From Candidatus Saccharimonadota bacterium (GTDB taxonomy: Bacteria; Patescibacteriota; Saccharimonadia; Saccharimonadales; Saccharimonadaceae): a DNA stretch of 10,086 bases. The stretch is taken from NCBI GenBank assembly GCA_030536095.1, contig JAUNQQ010000029.1, positions 1,268 to 11,353 on the forward strand. Reading direction: 5' to 3'. A program made the translations under genes and the position numbers. Below the pieces are notes generated by a model, which saw nothing but the letters and a program-made list of their open reading frames with translations, was not told where the DNA came from and searched no databases. Of the stretch, positions 5,912 through 10,086 are shown in pieces (positions within the stretch are counted from its first letter, which is position 1; each line of letters starts with the position of its first letter).

Positions 5912-8284
5912 ATGAAGGTAAGTCTAAATGAAATAAAAAAGTTGGTCAATATTCCAGAGAAAATGTCAACCGAGGAGCTAATAAAGCTAATCGGATCGAG
6001 GTTGGTCGAAGTTGAGGGAAAAGATGACTGGTCGGAAAAGTATCGGGGGATTTTGATTGTCAAGGTTGAGAAGTGCGAAGAAATACCTGACACACATTTG
6101 CATTTATGTCAAATTAATGTAGGCAAAAAAGAACTGGTGCAAGTTGTTTGTGGTGCGCCGAATGTTCGCGGGGGAATGTTTGCGGCTTGGGTTGCACCGG
6201 GCGCAAAGTTACCGGCTGATCCATCATTTACATTAGGAGTGAGAAAACTAAGGGGATATGAATCTAATGGAATGTTGGCGGCAGAAGATGAATTAGGGCT
6301 GGGTGCGGGACATGATGGAATTATTGAGATTGACCCGGAAAGAGTTGGGGTAAAGCCTGGGGCTAGTTTCGCAGAAGTGTTCGATTTAGATGATGTAATT
6401 CTAGATATTGAGAATAAGTCTTTGACACATCGTCCAGATTGTTTTGGAATTATTGGTTTTGCAAGAGAGGTAGCGGGGATTTTAGGTGAAAAATTTATCG
6501 AACCAAAGATTCCGGAAATTGCAGCAAAGAAATCTAAGATAAAGGTTAAAATTGAAGATGCTGAATTATGTAAGAGATATGAGTGTGCAGTTTTTGAAGT
6601 AGACAACACATTAGGGAATGAGAAATATTTTTCAGATGATGCGGTCTTTTTGGCGAAGGCTGGAATGCGAAGCGTTTCGGAAATTGTTGATGCGACTAAT
6701 GTCGTAATGCTGATGACGGGACAACCATTACATGCTTTTGACTATGATAAGTTTGTGAAGATTGGGGGCGAAAACGTTGGCGTACGAACGGCAAAGAAGG
6801 GTGAAAAATTAACTTTGTTGGATGACTCCGAAATTAATTTGACGGAGAATGATATCGTGATAACGAGTGGTGAGACGGCAGTGGCACTAGCGGGAGCGAT
6901 GGGCGGAAAATCGACGGAAATTGATGCTGAAACTAAAAACGTTATGCTTGAGGCGGCAACATTTTCATTATACAATCTCAGAAAAACACAGATGGATCAT
7001 GGGATTTTTTCGGAGGCGATTACCCGTTTTACAAAAGGACAGCCAAAGAGCGGGACGGAAGTTGGTCTTAGGATGGCGCTGGCAAAATTAGGGGTAAGCG
7101 AGTCGGAAATTCAGGATTGCCAGGTGGAGAAAGACGAAAAAATAACAATTAAACTTTCCATAAAAGACATTAATTCTCTACTTGGAACAGATTATGATTT
7201 AGGAACCGTAAAGCAAACGCTTGAAAACGTAGGCTTTAAAACGAAGGGTAATTTGGAAGTTGTCACACCAGATTGGCGAACTGATATTCATATTCGTGAA
7301 GATATTATCGAGGAAGTGGGTAGATTATTGGGGTTTGATAATATTATGCCAACACTGCCACTTAGGCCGTTTATTGGCGCAAGAAAGCCCGAATTGCGTA
7401 TCCTAAAAACCCGGATTAGAGAGATTCTGTCCGATCAGCTGAGAGCAAATGAACTTTTGACCTATTCGTTTGTAAGTGAAAGGTTGCAGAAAAAAGTCGG
7501 AGAAAATCCGGAAAATTCATACAAAATCGTAAATAGTATTTCACCGGAATTACAGAGATTCCGACAGTCAATTACACCATCTCTTTTAGTTAAAGCGAGA
7601 GATAATCTAAAATATGGATATAATGGTTTTTCGCTGTATGAAATAAATCAGGTGGCAAGAAAAAATGATGGGCTAGATGAGGATGGGGTGCCGATAATTC
7701 GAGAGGAACTTAGCTTCTTAGTGCTTGGGGATTATTATCGGGCAAAAGCAGGAGCGGAATTCTTATTGAATAGGCTTGGGGTTTCCGATTATACGCTTAA
7801 TGCGGCAGAAAAGAGTCCAGGGTATTTTGAAATAAAACATTCGGCAGATATTGCAACAGAGAAGGTTATTGGACGGGTTGGAGAAATTAAGCGGTCGGTT
7901 TTGCGCGAATTGAAGATTGATGCGCCAGTGGCAGTAATTGAGATAGGGATGGAAAAATTACTAGGGGCCTTACCAAAATCAGAAAAAAAGAATTTGGAAT
8001 TTTCGAAGTTTCCGGCCGTGGTGCGCGATATTACGATTCGTGTTTCCTCGGAGCTATCATACCAGAATATTTTTACAAAATTAAATGAGGCTTTAGCGAC
8101 GAAGGAGTTAGTTTTCTCGGTTCGTCCCCTGTCAATTTATCAGAGAGAGTTGAAAATGAAAAATGTTTCGTTTAGGCTGACATTTGCAGATAAAAATGGA
8201 ACCTTGACAGAGAAAGAAATCTTTGATATAATGGCGAGTATTAAAAATATAGTTAAACGGGAATTTTCAGGAGAAATAATTTAG
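5912..8284 (+). CDS. pheT: Phenylalanine--tRNA ligase beta subunit (PheT)
   Basis: PheT partners PheS; it binds tRNA, edits misactivated tyrosine and shapes the active site. With ATG 5912 it is 790 residues (E. coli 795). In order: MKVSLNEIKKLV start (B1), EMAP-type tRNA-binding domain about 44-150 (VCGAPNV at 79-85), HRPDC at 173-177, the B3/4 editing domain about 214-385 with QPLHAFDYDK (H274) and LEAATF (E347), B5 about 410-480 ending RTDIHIREDIIEEVGRLLGF, a catalytic-like core to about 690, and the C-terminal FDX-ACB fold about 697-790 (FPAVVRDITIRV). The editing-domain motif usually TDAS-RFERG reads SEAITRFTKG here. The residues I can map to the editing pocket are kept, so editing is probably intact. 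It is translated right after pheS (1-base gap). A consensus promoter for the next gene lies in its last 85 bases. Confidence 0.97.
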   Translation: MKVSLNEIKKLVNIPEKMSTEELIKLIGSRLVEVEGKDDWSEKYRGILIVKVEKCEEIPDTHLHLCQINVGKKELVQVVCGAPNVRGGMFAAWVAPGAKLPADPSFTLGVRKLRGYESNGMLAAEDELGLGAGHDGIIEIDPERVGVKPGASFAEVFDLDDVILDIENKSLTHRPDCFGIIGFAREVAGILGEKFIEPKIPEIAAKKSKIKVKIEDAELCKRYECAVFEVDNTLGNEKYFSDDAVFLAKAGMRSVSEIVDATNVVMLMTGQPLHAFDYDKFVKIGGENVGVRTAKKGEKLTLLDDSEINLTENDIVITSGETAVALAGAMGGKSTEIDAETKNVMLEAATFSLYNLRKTQMDHGIFSEAITRFTKGQPKSGTEVGLRMALAKLGVSESEIQDCQVEKDEKITIKLSIKDINSLLGTDYDLGTVKQTLENVGFKTKGNLEVVTPDWRTDIHIREDIIEEVGRLLGFDNIMPTLPLRPFIGARKPELRILKTRIREILSDQLRANELLTYSFVSERLQKKVGENPENSYKIVNSISPELQRFRQSITPSLLVKARDNLKYGYNGFSLYEINQVARKNDGLDEDGVPIIREELSFLVLGDYYRAKAGAEFLLNRLGVSDYTLNAAEKSPGYFEIKHSADIATEKVIGRVGEIKRSVLRELKIDAPVAVIEIGMEKLLGALPKSEKKNLEFSKFPAVVRDITIRVSSELSYQNIFTKLNEALATKELVFSVRPLSIYQRELKMKNVSFRLTFADKNGTLTEKEIFDIMASIKNIVKREFSGEII
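8204..8232 (+). promoter_or_regulatory. Full-consensus promoter inside the pheT 3' end, driving the FKBP gene
   Basis: TTGACA (8204-8209), a spacer of exactly 17 bp and TATAAT (8227-8232) preceded by TGA (extended -10) all match the sigma-70 consensus. The expected start near 8239 gives a leader of about 92 bases to the FKBP ATG at 8331, containing its Shine-Dalgarno site. Confidence 0.85.
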
Positions 8285-8321
8285 CTTGGTATTTAAATTG
8301 TTTTTCTGAAAAAGTTCGGTT

Positions 8322-8327
8322 AGGAGG
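8322..8327 (+). promoter_or_regulatory. Shine-Dalgarno site of the FKBP gene
   Basis: AGGAGG, only 3 bases before ATG 8331, which is closer than ideal. The next in-frame start is GTG 8343, 15 bases away, which fits less well, so ATG 8331 is kept. Confidence 0.78.
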
Positions 8328-8330
8328 TAG

Positions 8331-9041
8331 ATGGAGTCTAATGTGAAAAAAACTACTGTTCGGCAACGGGTGATAATCTTTGCAATCGCATTAATATTGC
8401 TAGGCTCGACAATAGCGACTTATGCTTTTGTGGTTTTGTCAGCTTCGCAAAATACAGCGAGAAGTGCGGAAAATAACGCAAAATTAACAGAGGTGGAAGA
8501 GGAGTATACCGCAATACAAACCGAAATGAATGATTATGCTAAGAATTTGTCGGAAAAGTATTATAATACATTTTATGAATATAGAAAGGACGTAAAATCA
8601 TATAATGCAGCAACGGTAAATAGCGGTGGATTAACAACGAAAGATTTGAAAACTGGTAATGGCAAAGAGTTAAAATCAGGAGATACGGATTATTTCGCAT
8701 ATTATATTGGGTTCTGTGCGGATGAAAAGATTTTTGATTCATCGTTTGATAATTATGATAATCCGACAAGACTCTCAGTACCAATCTATGCAAATGAGGG
8801 GCTAATTGAGGGTTGGAATCAGGGGATTGTTGGGATGAAAATTAATGGAGTGAGGGAAATTTCGATTCCGGCAGAGCTAGCCTACAAGGAACAGGAGATC
8901 TGCGGTGGAAGTAATTCGCCATTAAAGTTTATCGTGATGCCTATCATGGATAATGAATTAAAGGCGAAGGTCGAGAAAAAGGATGAAGTTTATTCGAGAT
9001 TGATTGAACTCTATTATGGGAGCGGGAATTCGGCGCAATAA
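8331..9041 (+). CDS. Membrane-anchored FKBP-type peptidyl-prolyl cis-trans isomerase
   Basis: A 236-residue protein that should speed proline isomerisation in proteins outside the cytoplasmic membrane. After a basic head, residues 14-37 are one hydrophobic span, a signal anchor, with no lipobox cysteine. Residues 45-95 are charged and helical, probably a coiled-coil stalk. The FKBP fold covers about 100-210: GNGKELKSGD (109-118), YYIGF (124-128), IFDSSFDN (134-141), GLIEGWNQGIVGMKINGVRE (157-176), IPAELAY (179-185) and SPLKFIVMPI (196-205). Pocket residues seen in FKBP12 are present: Y124 or Y125, F135, D136, I159, W162, Y185. Two cysteines, C129 and C191, lie in the exported domain and could form a disulfide; that is inference. 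A short charged tail (211-236) follows. It lies 46 bases after pheT, has its own promoter, and is followed by hairpins. Confidence 0.93.
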   Translation: MESNVKKTTVRQRVIIFAIALILLGSTIATYAFVVLSASQNTARSAENNAKLTEVEEEYTAIQTEMNDYAKNLSEKYYNTFYEYRKDVKSYNAATVNSGGLTTKDLKTGNGKELKSGDTDYFAYYIGFCADEKIFDSSFDNYDNPTRLSVPIYANEGLIEGWNQGIVGMKINGVREISIPAELAYKEQEICGGSNSPLKFIVMPIMDNELKAKVEKKDEVYSRLIELYYGSGNSAQ

Positions 9042-9050
9042 ACCTCTTTT

Positions 9051-9078
9051 AGAGTATTGTCGCTTGACATAATACTCT
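9051..9078 (+). terminator. First hairpin after the FKBP gene
   Basis: An 8-bp perfect stem (AGAGTATT at 9051-9058, AATACTCT at 9071-9078) around a 12-base loop, starting 9 bases after the stop codon. It has no T-run after it, so it may help protect the mRNA end or slow polymerase rather than terminate by itself. Confidence 0.6.
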
Positions 9079-9083
9079 GTAGT

Positions 9084-9118
9084 ATTAAAAGGGACGTTTT
9101 TTTGGCGTTCCTTTTAAT
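9084..9118 (+). terminator. Main terminator after the FKBP gene
   Basis: Arms 9084-9096 and 9106-9118 pair over 13 positions, one of them G-U, around a 9-base T-rich loop. The stem ends in an A/T-rich base and is followed by a T-rich stretch, as a rho-independent terminator needs. The near-symmetry could let it act on both strands. Confidence 0.75.
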
Positions 9119-9464
9119 TGTTTAAGTAAATGATATTGTACCCATGAATTCATTATTAATTGAAAGGGCTAAACTTCAATGATACTCTAAGCGTCTATCT
9201 GAGTAGTTCCTATTGTATGGGTTCAGGATAAATGATTATTAAGCAACTGATGTAATTGACAAGAATAAGGTAAATTCAAGTTAAGTATAAGTAGATTTTA
9301 GATAAAATCATCATCAATATTTCATCCTGGACGACTAAAAGATTAAAGATATCTTCGGCGTTCAGTAATTCGTAGATTGCCTCAGGATAAAATAAAAGCC
9401 CATTATTCGGGGGCGTCATTCTTATCCATAAGGGACTATGTTCATATCTAGTTGTCTTAAAAAG
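9119..9464. other. Gap without a recognised gene between the FKBP and rRNA terminators
   Basis: I see no tRNA, no known RNA family and no plus-strand frame longer than about 12 codons here. It holds a perfect 7-bp stem with a 2-base loop (9294-9309), a 10-base direct repeat TCAGGATAAA (9223-9232 and 9382-9391), and ACCCAT/ATGGGT ends about 80 bases apart that could close a folded RNA. On the minus strand, ATG 9419 opens a 47-codon frame ending in TGA at 9276, with no convincing Shine-Dalgarno site. Confidence 0.5.
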
Positions 9465-9495
9465 ATAAAAGACTACCTATTAGGTAGTCTTTTAT
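9465..9495 (-). terminator. rRNA operon terminator
   Basis: A perfect 15-base inverted repeat (9465-9479 and 9481-9495) around a single base; the real loop is about 5 bases. Read on the minus strand it begins 6 bases after the 5S 3' end, and the stem runs out through TTTTAT into CTTTTTAAG, as in a strong rho-independent terminator. Confidence 0.9.
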
Positions 9496-9500
9496 ATAAT

Positions 9501-9605
9501 TTGGCACCTTGCTAGTTTCCCGCAAAGCAGTATAATCGCCGCCACTGGGCTTGACTTCTGTGTTCGGAATGGGAACAGGTATTTCCCCAGAGCTATGGGC
9601 ACCAA
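9501..9605 (-). rRNA. rrf: 5S ribosomal RNA
   Basis: On the minus strand the conserved core of 5S rRNA is plain: ACCTGTTCCCATTCCGAACA (rc around 9560-9579), followed by CAGAAGTCAAGCCC. The ends were set by helix I: TTGGTGCC at the 5' end (9605-9598) pairs with GGTGCCAA at the 3' end (9508-9501) over 8 bp, two of them G-U type. This gives about 105 bases, shorter than the usual 115-120; the missing part is in the helix IV/V arm. It lies downstream of 23S with no tRNA between. Confidence 0.95.
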
Positions 9606-9678
9606 AGGGAATTCCTAATTCATTTTTGATGTCCATTTATACTTTTTAGGATAACTGAAATTGTAAAAGTCTCAGATC

Positions 9679-9725
9679 CGGTGTTGAAATGCTAAGTGGG
9701 GGGGCACCTAACATTTCGAACACCG
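9679..9725 (-). other. Long hairpin in the 23S-5S spacer
   Basis: Arms 9679-9691 and 9712-9725 form 13 bp with one bulged base. The loop carries further weak pairing (TAAGTG with CACCTA) and a run of seven G on plus (9698-9704), so seven C in the rRNA precursor. By position it could be an RNase III-type processing stem; that is inference. Confidence 0.65.
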
Positions 9726-9743
9726 ATTGCTAGCTTCTGTCAT

Positions 9744-9781
9744 TCTTGATGATTAAACTTATAAAAATCCAATCATCAAGA
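9744..9781 (-). other. Hairpin just after the 23S 3' end
   Basis: A perfect 11-base inverted repeat (9744-9754 TCTTGATGATT and 9771-9781) around a 16-base loop. It begins within a few bases of the expected 23S 3' end, which suggests a role in trimming that end. Confidence 0.6.
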
Positions 9782-9783
9782 CA

Positions 9784-10086
9784 TAAAAAGGCAATGGATC
9801 TATTAGTATGCTTCGGCTTCATATGTTGCCATACTTCCACCTTGCACCTATCAACCAGATAATCTTTCTGGGATCTCATGGGGAATTCTTATCTTGAGGT
9901 TGGCTTCGCGCTTAATATGCTTTCAGCGCTTATCCATTCCGAACATAGCTACTCGGCAATGCGGCAGGTGGCCACAACCGACACACTAGAGGTTCGTCCA
10001 TCTCGGTCCTCTCGTACTAGAGACAGCTCCTCTCAAAATTCCTAACGATCATGCCGGATATAAACCGAACTGTCTCACGACGTTCT
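9784..10086 (-). rRNA. rrl: 23S ribosomal RNA, 3' end (partial)
   Basis: On the minus strand the sequence follows the end of domain VI of 23S rRNA: GACAGTTCGGT near the window edge, the sarcin-ricin loop AGTACGAGAGGACC (10018-10005), GATAAGCGCTGAAAGCAT, and the closing ATACTAAT (ending 9802). The last part was placed by adding the roughly 18 bases that follow ACTAAT in E. coli, so the 3' end is accurate to only a few bases. The 5' part lies beyond the window. I see no insertion in this stretch. Confidence 0.93.

Noticed and set aside
6109..6609. 166-codon minus-strand frame opposite pheT
   Set aside because: Serine/proline-rich reverse reading of the tRNA-binding domain region; no start signal.
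9064..9088. TTGACA in the loop after the FKBP gene as a promoter
   Set aside because: No -10 at 16-18 bp, and the sequence is explained by the two hairpins.
9256..9291. TTGACA with TATAAG downstream in the gap
   Set aside because: The spacer is 24 bp, too long for a sigma-70 promoter, and no gene follows on that strand.
9392..9413. GCCC/GGGC with T-run on the minus strand as a second rRNA terminator
   Set aside because: The stem is only 4 bp around a 9-base loop; too weak beside the 15-base perfect repeat at 9465-9495.
9119..9464. tRNA or known small RNA in the gap
   Set aside because: No T-loop GGTTCGA-type motif or SRP, tmRNA or RNase P signature on either strand.
1..10086. CRISPR array, insertion sequence or phage attachment site
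   Set aside because: No regularly spaced repeats, transposase motifs or paired terminal repeats were seen; the gene content is chromosomal housekeeping.

Overview
The window looks like a piece of a low-GC Patescibacteria/CPR chromosome, most likely Candidatus Saccharibacteria (TM7). That is a judgement from divergent but full-length housekeeping proteins, a short 5S rRNA, compact spacing and a plain standard code, not from a database match. The six complete genes end in TAG (3) or TAA (3) and none ends in TGA, but no frame needs TGA to be read as an amino acid.

Layout. At the left edge a membrane-protein gene runs leftward off the window (1-347, minus); it is probably the N-terminus of a glycosyltransferase-like protein. 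Diverging from it is uvrA (432-3374, plus), the DNA-binding ATPase of nucleotide excision repair. uvrA converges on an aquaporin-like channel gene (3520-4512, minus), and a hairpin at 3467-3502 can terminate both. The channel gene diverges from a small tail-anchored membrane protein gene (4657-4896, plus) through back-to-back promoters. pheS (4936-5910) and pheT (5912-8284) follow as a tight pair encoding the two subunits of phenylalanyl-tRNA synthetase. A membrane-anchored FKBP-type prolyl isomerase (8331-9041) comes next. On the right, on the minus strand and convergent with it, are the 3' end of 23S rRNA (to the window edge) and a 5S rRNA (9501-9605), with a strong hairpin terminator at 9465-9495. 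Between the FKBP terminators and the rRNA terminator lie about 345 bases in which I recognise no gene.

Two themes stand out. First, initiation: uvrA, pheS and perhaps the left-edge gene have -10 elements so close to their ATG that their mRNAs should be leaderless or nearly so, while the aquaporin, the small protein, pheT and FKBP have clear Shine-Dalgarno sites. pheS therefore has no room for a leader peptide or T-box. Second, a full-consensus promoter (TTGACA, 17-bp spacer, TGaTATAAT) sits inside the end of pheT and should drive the FKBP gene separately.

I did not find a clearly new multi-gene system. Most of the window is conserved housekeeping DNA. The least explained parts are the lysine-rich, filter-altered aquaporin, the 79-residue tail-anchored protein, the 23S-5S spacer hairpins and the 9119-9464 gap.
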